A DNA stretch of 64,000 nucleotides from Bordetella genomosp. 1 (GCF_002261335.1 NZ_NEVL01000006.1:372001-436000), one strand, 5' to 3'. Positions 27,276 to 35,553 are shown, numbered from the stretch's first letter. Numbers and translations: made by a program. The notes: generated by a model from the sequence alone, not told the origin.

Positions 27276-28550
27276 CTAACGGCGCGAGTCGCGGCCGGGG
27301 AACAGGCGCGGCACCCAGGAGAGCAACTGCTTGCGCTCGTCGCCTTCGCTGCGGTTGAGCGCGGCCAGCGGACCATGCAGATACTTCTGCGTGAGGCCGT
27401 GCGCCAGCTGTTCGAGCACCGCCTCGGGCGATTCGCCGCGCGCCAGCATGCGGCGGGCGCGTTCGAGCTCGGCGGCGCGGACGTCTTCTGCGGCCTGGTG
27501 CAGGTCACGGATGACCGGCACCACTTCGCGCGACTGCATCCAGTGCATGAAGCCCTGGACGCGAGTCTCGATGATGGCCTCGGCCTGCACCACCGCCGCG
27601 CGGCGCGCGTCGGTGCCGCTTTGCACCAGCCGACCCAGATCGTCGACCGAGTAGAGATAGACGTCGTCGAGGCGGCCGACTTCGGGCTCGATGTCGCGCG
27701 GCACCGCCAGGTCGATCATGACCATGGGGCGGTGGCGGCGCTGGCGCGTGGCGCGCTCGACCATGCCCAGGCCCAATATGGGCAGGGAACTGGCCGTACA
27801 GGACACCACCACGTCGAATTCGGCCAGGCGCTCGGTGAGGTCGGCCAGCTTCATGGTGCTGGCCGAGAAGCGGCCAGCGAGGGTCTCGGCGCGCTCGACG
27901 GTGCGATTGGCCACGACCATGGATTTGGGTTTCTGCGCGGCGAAGTGCGTGGCGCACAGCTCGATCATTTCGCCGGCGCCGATGAACAGCGTGCGGGCCT
28001 GGCCCAGATCGCCGAACACCCGTTCGGCCAGCCGCACCGCGGCCGCGGCCATCGACACCGAATGGGCGCCGATCGCGGTCTGGGACCGGACTTCCTTGGC
28101 CACGGAGAAGGTGCGCTGGAACAGCTGGTGCAGCAGCGTGCCGAGCGAGCCGAGCTCGTCGGCCGCGCGCACGGCGTCTTTCATCTGGCCCAGGATCTGC
28201 GGCTCGCCCAGCACCATCGAGTCCAGCCCGCTGGCGACACGGAACGCGTGGCGCACGGCGTCGTCCTGGCGATGGCGGTAGAGATGGGGGGAGAGCGCGG
28301 CGGATTCGAGCTGGTGATGCTCGGCCAGCCAGGCCGGCAACTGCTCGGCGGCGACGGCATCGGCGGCGCAGTAGATCTCGGTGCGATTACAGGTCGACAG
28401 GATCGCCGCTTCGCGCACCGACCCGCCGAACGCCAGGCGCAGGCCGTCCAGCGCGGGCTTGAGCAAGTCCGCGGGCATGGACACACGCTCGCGCACCGAC
28501 ACGGGCGCGGAAGTGTGATTCAGACCGAATGCAAGAACGGCGACAGACAT
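27276..28550 (-). CDS. hemA: Glutamyl-tRNA reductase
   Basis: HemA reduces glutamyl-tRNA to glutamate-1-semialdehyde, the first step of haem synthesis in the C5 route. The 424-residue protein has the catalytic C54 in [10 protein letters not shown], the NADPH-domain start [14 protein letters not shown] and a C-terminal dimerisation helix region. It leads the block hemA-prfA-prmC-grxD-ubiX; a perfect TATAAT lies about 66 bases ahead of the ATG. Confidence 0.97.
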   Translation of the reverse strand: MSVAVLAFGLNHTSAPVSVRERVSMPADLLKPALDGLRLAFGGSVREAAILSTCNRTEIYCAADAVAAEQLPAWLAEHHQLESAALSPHLYRHRQDDAVRHAFRVASGLDSMVLGEPQILGQMKDAVRAADELGSLGTLLHQLFQRTFSVAKEVRSQTAIGAHSVSMAAAAVRLAERVFGDLGQARTLFIGAGEMIELCATHFAAQKPKSMVVANRTVERAETLAGRFSASTMKLADLTERLAEFDVVVSCTASSLPILGLGMVERATRQRRHRPMVMIDLAVPRDIEPEVGRLDDVYLYSVDDLGRLVQSGTDARRAAVVQAEAIIETRVQGFMHWMQSREVVPVIRDLHQAAEDVRAAELERARRMLARGESPEAVLEQLAHGLTQKYLHGPLAALNRSEGDERKQLLSWVPRLFPGRDSRR

Positions 28551-28615
28551 GTGGGTTCGGCAGGGAGCGACCCCGCCGGCGCTAAGCTGCTAAGTTGTAA
28601 CAGCGACCGTCCAAG

Positions 28616-28621
28616 ATTATA
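28616..28621 (-). promoter_or_regulatory. -10 box of hemA
   Basis: On the minus strand a perfect TATAAT reads from 28621 to 28616, giving a start point about 60 bases before the hemA ATG. The -35 region is GC-rich and unmatched. Confidence 0.45.
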
Positions 28622-28878
28622 CCCCCCCGCCCCGGGTAAGCCCCGATACCCTACCCCGCGAGTCGGGAGTCTGTGGCGCATGCGCCATAGCAGGGACGGG
28701 GATGACGCCGTGCGGGCGAAGGGACGATGACGTGCGCGCGGATGGGGTTACGGCGGACGCCGGACCGACGCGCACCGCGTTGGCGTCGAGATCGGCGAGG
28801 CGCGCATCGTGATCCGCGCATCGCGCTGCGCGACATGCGGCGCGACATGCGGCGAGATGCGCATGCGCCGCGCGCGCT
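28622..28878. other. Non-coding gap between hemA and tRNA-Phe, left part
   Basis: No gene is supported here. There is a perfect 14-bp palindrome TGGCGCATGCGCCA at 28674-28687, two adjacent copies of GCGACATGCGGC around 28830-28852 and TGCGCA at 28858-28863. The region leads into the long palindrome at 28879. Confidence 0.4.
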
Positions 28879-28922
28879 TTTTGCGCAGGGAATGCGCAAC
28901 GCTGCGCAATCCCTGCGCAAAA
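28879..28922. repeat. 44-bp near-perfect palindrome with four phased TGCGCA boxes
   Basis: Two 20-base arms (28879-28898 and 28903-28922) pair at 19 of 20 positions around a four-base ACGC loop; the only mismatch is A28892/A28909. Each arm holds two TGCGCA hexamers, so four occur at 28882, 28893, 28903 and 28914, spaced 11, 10 and 11 bases, i.e. on one face of the helix. Neither strand has a T-run after the stem, so it is not a normal terminator. It lies 67 bases upstream of the tRNA-Phe -10 box. Confidence 0.75.
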
Positions 28923-28988
28923 CGGCTGCGCGCTCAACGATTTCTCGATGTTTTTGCCGCTTTACGTGCACACGCGAAAATTTTCATG

Positions 28989-28994
28989 TATAGT
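28989..28994 (+). promoter_or_regulatory. -10 box of tRNA-Phe
   Basis: TATAGT, 15 bases before the tRNA 5' end, in an AT-rich stretch that stands out from its surroundings. The base pair TG just ahead may help. No good -35 is present at 16-18 bases. Confidence 0.45.
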
Positions 28995-29009
28995 CTCGTT
29001 CTTCGCGTT

Positions 29010-29085
29010 GGCCTGGTAGCTCAGTTGGTAGAGCAGCGGATTGAAAATCCGCGTGTCGGTGGTTCGATTCCGCCCCAGGCCACCA
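29010..29085 (+). tRNA. tRNA-Phe (GAA)
   Basis: The 76-base sequence folds as a standard cloverleaf with CCA encoded. Acceptor GGCCTGG pairs with CCAGGCC; D-arm TAGCTCAGTTGGTAGAGCA; anticodon stem GCGGA/TCCGC around loop TTGAAAA with GAA at 29043-29045; T-loop GGTTCGATTCC. It is followed at once by a terminator. Confidence 0.97.
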
Positions 29086-29093
29086 AGAATTCC

Positions 29094-29126
29094 AAAAGCC
29101 CGGTTGCTCACGCAACCGGGCTTTTT
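29094..29126 (+). terminator. Terminator of tRNA-Phe
   Basis: AAAAGCCCGGTTGC and GCAACCGGGCTTTTT form a 10-bp GC-rich stem with a TCAC loop, flanked by A and T runs, eight bases after the tRNA CCA. It may also serve the minus-strand gene ending at 29166. Confidence 0.93.
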
Positions 29127-29165
29127 CATTTCCGGGCTTTCTCATTTGCGGCGTGCGGCGCATCC

Positions 29166-29777
29166 TCAGAGCCGGCGCCCCGCCTCCAGCGGGGCGTGGA
29201 GCGGGCGGAAATAGCCTTTGATGCATGCCGTGTTGCGTATGCAGAGCTGGATGTGCGTGTCGGTCAGGAAGCCCGCTTCGGGATAGATCGGCGCGCCCTC
29301 CAGAAAAGGGCCACGGACCGAGTCGTAGGTCAGGTCGGCGCGCGCGAGCCGATACGCATGGAGCAGATTCATGACGGCACAGTCCAGCCCGCGCCCGGCC
29401 TTGTCCGGCGTGGGGCCGACGTTGCGCACCATCGCCATGCCCGCCGCGGCCGAGAGGTCGGCGTAAAGGCCATGCGCCGCACGCACCTGCGCCGTACTAT
29501 CGCGATCGAACAGATCGAGGCAATGCCTCAGGTCGATGACGGCGCCCACCACGAACGGTCGCAGGATCCTGCCCTGCGCCTTGCGCTGCCGGGCCCACGC
29601 CATCGCCCGGCCCGGGCTGCCCTCCCAGAAATAGATGCCGTGGCCGAGCCAATCCCATTTTTGCGCGGACGGCAGCAGATGTGTGTCGCCGCGCAAGACG
29701 CGCTCACCCACGACCCGGTCGCAACCGTGGAATCCCAGGACAAAGCTCGGCTGGTACTCATAGGCGGGCCAGACCAT
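29166..29777 (-). CDS. Putative ADP-ribosyltransferase-fold toxin-like protein
   Basis: A 203-residue protein I do not recognise by name. Its N-terminal third reads LGFHGCDRVVGERVLRG then SAQKWDWLGHGIYFWEG and GRAMAWARQR. This is the layout of PARP-like ADP-ribosyltransferases: an H in an (F/Y)HG strand, then W-L-G-x-G-(I/V)-Y-F with a Tyr, then A-x-x-W-A. Near the C-terminus, THIQLCIRN and CIKGYFRP would be the last strand carrying the third catalytic position (H or Q here, E in many relatives). No signal peptide or membrane segment. The ATG at 29777 lies two bases after the stop of a 71-residue gene, so the two are co-translated, as in toxin-antitoxin pairs. Fold and toxin role are inference. 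Confidence 0.6.
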   Translation of the reverse strand: MVWPAYEYQPSFVLGFHGCDRVVGERVLRGDTHLLPSAQKWDWLGHGIYFWEGSPGRAMAWARQRKAQGRILRPFVVGAVIDLRHCLDLFDRDSTAQVRAAHGLYADLSAAAGMAMVRNVGPTPDKAGRGLDCAVMNLLHAYRLARADLTYDSVRGPFLEGAPIYPEAGFLTDTHIQLCIRNTACIKGYFRPLHAPLEAGRRL

Positions 29778-29779
29778 GA

Positions 29780-29995
29780 TCAATTTCGGAAGGGCTTGGC
29801 CAGCTTGCCCGAGGCCGTGATGATGCCGGCTGCACGCAGCAGCGCGAGCGCGGACTCCCTGGTGCTGGCGTGCTCCCGCGCAAACGCCCGCATATCGCGG
29901 ATCCGCTCCGCCGGGGTCATGATCCGCACGAACCTGGCCTGCTGCGCTTTCGCAGCGGGCACCCGCTTTGCTTTCTTGGGGGAGTCAGCAGCCAT
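29780..29995 (-). CDS. Small basic protein, putative antitoxin of the ART-like gene
   Basis: A 71-residue protein: basic Lys/Arg-rich start (MAADSPKKAKRVPAAKAQQA), a central helix-rich part MTPAERIRDMRAFAREHAST and the end ALALLRAAGIITASGKLAKPFRN (last part AGIITASGKLAKPFRN), a pattern I associate with small first genes of two-gene modules. It is short enough to be missed in annotation. It is first in the unit and has its own promoter with a dyad over the -10 box, which fits an autoregulating antitoxin. I chose the ATG at 29995, with GAGG upstream, over a longer frame reaching 30103 that has no ribosome site and would start upstream of the promoter. Confidence 0.6.
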   Translation of the reverse strand: MAADSPKKAKRVPAAKAQQARFVRIMTPAERIRDMRAFAREHASTRESALALLRAAGIITASGKLAKPFRN

Positions 29996-30054
29996 GGAGG
30001 CACCTCGCAGAGTCTTTGGGTACCGGCACGCACACGCACGCCGGGCCCTGCGAT

Positions 30055-30084
30055 CGATTCTATCGTCGCGCTCGCCAATGCCAA
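30055..30084 (-). promoter_or_regulatory. Promoter and dyad of the putative toxin-antitoxin unit
   Basis: On the minus strand: TTGGCA (30084-30079), 16 bases, TAGAAT (30062-30057), a good sigma70 match about 60 bases before the small gene. The -10 box is centred in CGAT-TCT-ATCG (30055-30065), with GCGA (30050-30053) and TCGC (30066-30069) extending it to about 20 bases with a one-base offset. Such a site would let a bound protein block the promoter. Confidence 0.6.
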
Positions 30085-30118
30085 CCCGGGGCAACGACGA
30101 CACAGGACGTATACATCT

Positions 30119-30775
30119 CTAGCTTTCGATCTCCCACTGCGCCACCACCCCGAACACCACCGGCTCGGGCACGCGGAAGCGGGCGGCGCGGGCTTCGGCG
30201 TCGTCTTGGGGCAGCAGGGCCGGCACCAGCGTGGGGCGGGCCTTGGGGCCGGTCTTGTAGGGCTGTTGCGTGACCGCCTGCCGGGCGGGTGCGAGCAGCG
30301 CCTCGGCATGCGGGGCGGGCAGCGCGGCGGTGCTGCTGTTGAGGCTGGCGCGCACGGCGGCGGCGAGGTCGTCGGCGTCGCCGTCGAGGTGCGAGAGGTC
30401 GGCGTAGCTGGACAGGTGCGAGGCCGCGACGAAGTCGGCGAAGCTGGCGTGGTCGAGGCGGCTCTCGTCGTCGTCATGCCAGACGCAGGCCACGCCTTCG
30501 CGGCCGTCGGCCAGGCGGACCAGGCAGTAGGCGTCGCCGGCGCCGGACTGGGCAAACGGGAAATAGCGGTTGCCGTTCTGTGCGGCGGGGTTGAGCCATT
30601 CGTCGATGTCGCGCTGGCTGTCTTCGGGGTCGAGCCATTCGAAGTCATACACCGCCGCCATGGCCGCGCCATCGGGCGTGCCGGCCACGCCGCTGCGATA
30701 CCACGCGGCGAGTTCGGGCGGCAGTTCGAAGCCTGCCTGGCGTGCGATGTCGGTGAACGTGCTCAACAAATCCAT
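30119..30775 (-). CDS. SMI1/KNR4 (SUKH) family protein
   Basis: A 218-residue protein with the SUKH pattern: an N-terminal helix with FELPPELAAWYRSG, the middle YFPFAQSGAGDAYCLVRLAD and GVACVWHDD, then a helix with SFADFVAAS. SUKH proteins are often immunity proteins against polymorphic toxins, and others have housekeeping roles. The strong ribosome site CAGGAGG lies eight bases before the ATG at 30775. A C-terminal 80 residues beyond the SUKH core is Ala/Pro-rich. It ends 124 bases ahead of the small gene of the toxin-antitoxin-like unit. Confidence 0.7.
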   Translation of the reverse strand: MDLLSTFTDIARQAGFELPPELAAWYRSGVAGTPDGAAMAAVYDFEWLDPEDSQRDIDEWLNPAAQNGNRYFPFAQSGAGDAYCLVRLADGREGVACVWHDDDESRLDHASFADFVAASHLSSYADLSHLDGDADDLAAAVRASLNSSTAALPAPHAEALLAPARQAVTQQPYKTGPKARPTLVPALLPQDDAEARAARFRVPEPVVFGVVAQWEIES

Positions 30776-30916
30776 GCGTACCTCCTGAGATCGACGTCCC
30801 ATTCTAGGGCATGAAAATGGCGCCTTCCGTCATCGCTGCACCCGGTTGCGCGCGCAGCATGCACGGGCCCGGCGCGGCGGTGACGGCCGCCAGGTGCGAT
30901 GCGCGCGGCGCGCGCC

Positions 30917-32758
30917 TCAATGATCGAAATGCAGGCGCAGGAACGATTGCCCGTTGCGCTCGCCGGTGGAGAGCCGGTCGGCCAGCCGTCGCAGCAACGC
31001 CGACGACACGCCGGCCAGCGCCGCGTCGAGCGCGGCGTGGAAGTTGGCGTCGTCGGTGTCGAGCAACTGCGCGGGATCGACGCGCGCGCCGCCCAGCGGC
31101 AGCGGCGGCCCGCTGTGCAGCAGCTCCACGTCGAGGTTGAACTCGTCGAAGCTGCCGCGCACCTGCAGCAGCTCGCGCCCGCCGGCCTGGGCGATGGCCT
31201 CGGCGCCTTCGAGCGCGGCGGCCGCGGCGCGCTGCACGGCGTCGCGGCGCGCGCCCCAGACCGCGCCCTGGTGCTCGACGAACTGCACGATGGCGGTGGC
31301 CGCGTCGGCGGGCGGATGCGGATAGTCGGCACTGGCCGCGGGCAGCGGCGCGAGCGAGCGCGCCGCGCGCCGCGAGGTGCCGAGGCGAAACAGCATGTTG
31401 AGCACGATGGCCAGGATGCCGCCCAGGATCACGCCGTTGCCGACCACGAACTGCAGGGCCTGCGGCGCCTCGCGGGGCAGCGCCGGCAGCAGGATCACGC
31501 CCATGCCCGCCACCACCGACAGGCCCACCATGAAGATGGCGCGCGAATCGAGCGCGCGCGAGGCGATCAGCTCGACGCCCGACACGATCAGATAGGCCGC
31601 CGCGTAGATCTCGACCGCGCCGATCACCGGCGTCGGGATCAGCGTGAGCGCCAGCGTGCCCTTGGGCATGAAGGCCACCAGGGCCAGCAGGCCGGCGGTG
31701 GCCAGGCCCACGTAGCGCGAGGTGCTGCGGCTGATGTGGCACAGCGCGATGTTGGCCGACGAGGTCGAGCTCGGCAGGCCGCCCAGAAAGCCGGTCGCGA
31801 TGGCCGACAGCGAGCCGGCACGCAGGCCCCGCCCCACGCGCGCCATGTCGGCACGGCGCCAGTCGGCGTCGTCCATCTTGTTCATCAGGATCACGGTGCC
31901 CAGCGTGTCGAGCTGCACCATCAGCGAGAGCAAGGCGACCGCCAGCAAAAGCCCGAGATCCACATCGAACACCGGCACGGTGAGCGCGGGCAGCGCGAAC
32001 AGCGGCGCCTCGGCCAGCAGCGCGCCGCCCTCGAGCCGGCCGGCCAGCCCGGCCATCAGCACGCCCGCGGCGAGCCCGGCCAGCAACGCAAACAGCTTCA
32101 TGCGGCGCGAACCCCAGACGGAAAAGCCCACCACCACCGCCAGGGCCACGGCCGTGATCGTGACCGCCTGCAGGTCCAGCGCCCCGCCCTTGCCCAGCCC
32201 CGTGCTGTGCTCCAGCGCGGGCGTCACCAGCGACAGCCCGGTCAGGCAGATCACCACCCCGGCCACCGTGGGCGGGAACAGCGCGCGCAGGCGCGGCAGC
32301 ACCTGCGCCACGAACAGGCCCACCAGCCCGTTGACCAGCCCGGCCGCGGCCAGCCCGCCCGGGCCGTAATGCACCAGGATGGCGGCGGCGGTGATGAAGA
32401 TCACCGGATCGGGGATGTGCACGATCAGGGCGCCGGCGCCGGTGCGCGCACCCCATGCCTGCAACAGCGTCGCCAGCGCCATGCCGAGCACGGTGGCCGT
32501 GACCAGGCTGTTGGTCACCGCCACCGGCAGCTGCGCCATGTGGGCGGCCACCAGCACGTAGGCGATCAGCGCCAGCGCGGTGGCGGCGTGCTGCAGGCCG
32601 AGGCCGAGCAGCGCGCCGGCGGGCGGGCGCTCGTTGGCGGCATAGACCAGATCGGCGGGACGACGCTGCGGCGGCACGGCGGGCAGGCGCAGGCGGGAAA
32701 GCAAGGAGGGGGAGGACACGTGGGCACCCGGGGTGACGGGCCGCCGCGATGCGCGCAC
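30917..32758 (-). CDS. NCS2-family (xanthine/uracil) permease with extra C-terminal soluble domain
   Basis: A 613-residue protein. About residues 40-450 form an NCS2 transporter with 12-14 hydrophobic segments: LGLGLQHAATALALIAYVLV at the start, IPDPVIFITAAAILVHYGPG, and GFLGGLPSSTSSANIALC in the substrate region. Beyond it lie about 150 soluble residues (AATAIVQFVEHQGAVWGARR, then GGRELLQVRGSFDEFNLDVE and HSGPPLPLGG) that normal permeases of 430-480 residues lack; the arrangement hints at a degenerate histidine-kinase-type ATPase fold. The start is uncertain: GTG at 32758 is used, GTG at 32719 is also in frame. A GntR gene lies directly upstream. Confidence 0.8.
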   Translation of the reverse strand: MRASRRPVTPGAHVSSPSLLSRLRLPAVPPQRRPADLVYAANERPPAGALLGLGLQHAATALALIAYVLVAAHMAQLPVAVTNSLVTATVLGMALATLLQAWGARTGAGALIVHIPDPVIFITAAAILVHYGPGGLAAAGLVNGLVGLFVAQVLPRLRALFPPTVAGVVICLTGLSLVTPALEHSTGLGKGGALDLQAVTITAVALAVVVGFSVWGSRRMKLFALLAGLAAGVLMAGLAGRLEGGALLAEAPLFALPALTVPVFDVDLGLLLAVALLSLMVQLDTLGTVILMNKMDDADWRRADMARVGRGLRAGSLSAIATGFLGGLPSSTSSANIALCHISRSTSRYVGLATAGLLALVAFMPKGTLALTLIPTPVIGAVEIYAAAYLIVSGVELIASRALDSRAIFMVGLSVVAGMGVILLPALPREAPQALQFVVGNGVILGGILAIVLNMLFRLGTSRRAARSLAPLPAASADYPHPPADAATAIVQFVEHQGAVWGARRDAVQRAAAAALEGAEAIAQAGGRELLQVRGSFDEFNLDVELLHSGPPLPLGGARVDPAQLLDTDDANFHAALDAALAGVSSALLRRLADRLSTGERNGQSFLRLHFDH

Positions 32759-32810
32759 GCCCTCTGGGCGTGAGTAACCGCCGCGCGGCCGCGGTTCCCT
32801 CGCGGGCGGA

Positions 32811-33491
32811 TCAGGCGGGCACGCCGCTCATGTAGATCTGGGCGTAGCCCTCGCGGATGGCCGAGACGATCTGGTCCATGCGGCGGCCGATGTGCTTTTC
32901 CAGGATGGCCACGCATTCGGCCTCGTCGCGCGCCAGCAGGGCCTGGGCCAGCCGGCGGTGCTCGTCCTGCGAGGCCGGCCGGTCGGCGCGCTTCATGTCG
33001 ATCCAGCGCACGAAGCGGATGCGCGCGTTCACGTTCTTGAGCACGCGCAGCATCTCGACGTTGTTCGACATCGCCATCACGCGTTCGTGGAAGGCCTCGT
33101 CGAGCGCGACCAGCTCGGCGATGTCGCGCTCGCCCGCGTCGGGGCCGGTGGCGTCGAGAAAGCCGATCAGGGCCTGGATGTCGGCGTCCTGCGCGCGCGC
33201 GATGGTCAGGCGCACCGCCGCCACTTCGATCGCGCGACGCAGCTCATAGAGCGAGAAGATCTCCTGCACGTCGAGGTCGCGGCAGAAAAAGCCCTTGCCC
33301 GGCAGAAAGCGCAGCAGGCCCTCGATGCTGAGGCGGTTGAGCGCCTCGCGCAACGGCGTGCGCGACACGCCCAGCTGCTTGGCGAGCGCCACTTCGTTGA
33401 GGCGTTCGCCGGGCTTGAACACATAGCCGATCGCCATGTCCCGAATCTGTTCGTAGACCTTGTCGACGACGCTGTCGCTGGCGGTGCTCAT
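32811..33491 (-). CDS. GntR family regulator (FCD type)
   Basis: A 226-residue FadR-subfamily regulator: winged helix YEQIRDMAIGYVFKPGERL..LAKQLGVSRTPLREALNRL in the first 65 residues, then an all-helical FCD domain with metal-type residues (D in ALDEAFHERV, H in AILEKHIGRR). It lies 52 bases before the NCS2 permease gene on the same strand, so it probably controls that transporter. The 221-base gap on its upstream side (33492-33712) holds no element I can support. Confidence 0.88.
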   Translation of the reverse strand: MSTASDSVVDKVYEQIRDMAIGYVFKPGERLNEVALAKQLGVSRTPLREALNRLSIEGLLRFLPGKGFFCRDLDVQEIFSLYELRRAIEVAAVRLTIARAQDADIQALIGFLDATGPDAGERDIAELVALDEAFHERVMAMSNNVEMLRVLKNVNARIRFVRWIDMKRADRPASQDEHRRLAQALLARDEAECVAILEKHIGRRMDQIVSAIREGYAQIYMSGVPA

Positions 33492-33712
33492 GGGATCTCC
33501 GGTGATGCAAGGTGGGCCACGGGGCCGGCTCGCAGGGCCGCGCGGCGGCCCGGTGATCCGAAGACGGGGCGGCGCTGGCCTGCGTGGTTCCCGGCGATCC
33601 TGGCAGACGAGTCAGGCCGCGGCCGGCATCTCGCACGACGCGGCCGCGACGCACCGCGGATAGTAGTCGATCCGCGCGCCGCGCCACCCGCTGGCGGCGC
33701 GGCCCGGCCGCC

Positions 33713-35383
33713 TTACGCCTTGGGCGTGAAGTCGCGGCCGTGCGACTGGGCACGCGGGTCGAGCTTGCAGTGCAGGATCGCGGGCTTGCCGCTGGCCAGC
33801 GCGCGTTCGAAGGCCGGTGCGAACTGCGCCGTGGTGTCGACGCGCTCGCCGTGGCCGCCGAACGCCACCGCCATCGCGGCGAAGTCGGGGTTGGTGAGCT
33901 GCGTGGCCACCACACGGCCCGGGTAGTCGCGTTCCTGGTGCATGCGGATCGTGCCGTACTGGCTGTTGTCGACCACCACCACGATGATCGGCGCGTCGTA
34001 CTGCACCGCCGTGGCGAACTCCTGGCCGTTCATCAGGAAGCAGCCGTCGCCCGCGAACGCCACCACCACGCGCTCCGGCAGCTGGCGCTTGGCCATCACC
34101 GCGGCCGGCACGCCGTAGCCCATCGAGCCGCTGGTGGGCGCGAGCTGGGTGGCGTGGCGGTGGAAGCGGTGATGACGGTGCAGCCAGCCGGCGTAATTGC
34201 CCGCGCCGTTGCAGATGATGGCGTCGGCCGGCAGGCGGTCGCGCAGCCAGGTGACGACCTCGCCGTACTGGAAGTCGCCGGGCAGCTTGCGCGCCACGTC
34301 GGTCCAGGCGAGATATTCGGCGTGGGCCTGCTCGGCGCTGCCGGCCCAGGCGGGCGCGGCGGGCACCTGCACCTGCTCCAGCGCGGCCGCGAACCCGCGC
34401 GGCGAGGCCAGGATGGCGAGGTCGGGCTGGTACACCCGGCCCAGCTCCTCGGCGCCCGGATGCACGTGCACCAGCGTCTGCTGCGGCACCGGCACGTCGA
34501 GCAGCGTGTACGACGACGACGGCATCTCCGACAGGCGGCCGCCGATCAGCAGGATCAGGTCGGCCTCGGTGATGCGGGCCTTGAGCTTGGCGTCGGGGCC
34601 GATGCCCAGGTCGCCGGCATAGTTGGGATGGTCGGCATCGAACAGCGCGGCGCGGCGGAACGACGTGGCCACCGGCAGCTTGGCGCGCTCGGCGAAGCGG
34701 GCGAACGCGGCGCAGGCGGCCTCGTCCCAGCCCGAGCCGCCCAGCACGGCGATCGGCTTGCGCGCCTTGGACAGCAGCTCGCCGAGCTGCTGCAGATCAT
34801 GGGGCGCGGGCCAGGCCAGCGCCGGCTCCACGCGCGGCGCGTCCTGCACCTGGACCACGTCGACCAGCATGTCTTCGGGCAGTGCGATCACGACCGGGCC
34901 CGGGCGGCCCTGCATGGCGACGCGGAACGCGCGCGCCACCAGCTCCGGCACGCGCTCGGCGCTGTCGATCTCCACGACCCACTTGGAAATGGCGCCGAAC
35001 ATGCCGCGGTAGTCGATTTCCTGGAACGCCTCGCGCTCCTTCATGCTGCGGTCGACCTGGCCGATGAACAGAATCATCGGCGTGGAATCCTGCATGGCGA
35101 TGTGCACGCCGTGGCTGGCGTTGGTGGCGCCCGGGCCGCGCGTGACGAAGCAGATGCCGGGGCGGCCGGTGAGCTTGCCGTAGGCCTCGGCCATGATGGC
35201 CGCGCCGCCCTCGTTGCGGCAGGAGATCACTTCGACGCCGCTGTCGTAGAGCGCGTCGAGCGCGGCCAGGTAGCTTTCGCCGGGCACGCAGGTGACGCGA
35301 TCGACGCCCTGGGCGAGCAACTGATCGATGAGCACCTGGCCGCCGGTGCGGTCGGCGAGGGGTGCGGGGCTGGCAGAGGTCAT
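33713..35383 (-). CDS. Thiamine pyrophosphate-dependent enzyme (acetolactate-synthase-like)
   Basis: A 556-residue enzyme of the acetohydroxyacid synthase/2-oxoacid decarboxylase family. N-terminal domain has CVPGESYLAALDAL and the catalytic Glu E58 in CRNEGGAAIMAEAYGK; the C-terminal domain has the TPP-Mg motif GDGCFLMNGQEFATA ending in VVVDN. It lacks a small-subunit neighbour, so it is probably catabolic rather than valine-synthetic. It is divergent from a GntR gene and from genes for a hydroxyacid dehydrogenase, RidA and aminotransferase, which suggests a 2-oxoacid as substrate. The ATG at 35383 fits; the frame stays open to 35524. Confidence 0.85.
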   Translation of the reverse strand: MTSASPAPLADRTGGQVLIDQLLAQGVDRVTCVPGESYLAALDALYDSGVEVISCRNEGGAAIMAEAYGKLTGRPGICFVTRGPGATNASHGVHIAMQDSTPMILFIGQVDRSMKEREAFQEIDYRGMFGAISKWVVEIDSAERVPELVARAFRVAMQGRPGPVVIALPEDMLVDVVQVQDAPRVEPALAWPAPHDLQQLGELLSKARKPIAVLGGSGWDEAACAAFARFAERAKLPVATSFRRAALFDADHPNYAGDLGIGPDAKLKARITEADLILLIGGRLSEMPSSSYTLLDVPVPQQTLVHVHPGAEELGRVYQPDLAILASPRGFAAALEQVQVPAAPAWAGSAEQAHAEYLAWTDVARKLPGDFQYGEVVTWLRDRLPADAIICNGAGNYAGWLHRHHRFHRHATQLAPTSGSMGYGVPAAVMAKRQLPERVVVAFAGDGCFLMNGQEFATAVQYDAPIIVVVVDNSQYGTIRMHQERDYPGRVVATQLTNPDFAAMAVAFGGHGERVDTTAQFAPAFERALASGKPAILHCKLDPRAQSHGRDFTPKA

Positions 35384-35553
35384 GGCAAGCGTCTCGTGGT
35401 TGGCGCGAGCTCGTTCCTGGCTCGCGGCGACGGATCGGAAAAGCCCCCGGGGACGCCCGGGCGCTGGCGAATTCGGACTGCGCGGACGGTCCGGCCCGAA
35501 AGGCCGGCGCCGCTCCTGCCGCAACCGGACACTGCGTCGCGACGGGTGAAAAA

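Noticed and set aside
28858-28922. CRISPR-like array from the TGCGCA repeats
   Set aside because: Units are six bases with no spacers of 30 bases; the repeats are explained by one long palindrome.
28879-28922. Intrinsic terminator for hemA or tRNA-Phe
   Set aside because: No T-run after the stem on either strand, and it lies upstream of both transcripts.
29061-29085. tRNA-Phe 3' end as an integration site with a second copy in the patch
   Set aside because: No repeat of the 3' end was seen between 29100 and 31000 and no integrase gene is present.
29166-30084. Considered a RES-domain (ParT/Xre-type) or Doc-type toxin for the 203-residue gene
   Set aside because: The R-E-S order and the Doc Fic motif are absent; the FHG/GIYF pattern fits an H-Y-x ADP-ribosyltransferase better.
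30899-32773. A 624-codon plus-strand frame opposite the NCS2 permease
   Set aside because: Low-complexity His/Gln/Arg/Gly shadow of the transporter gene.
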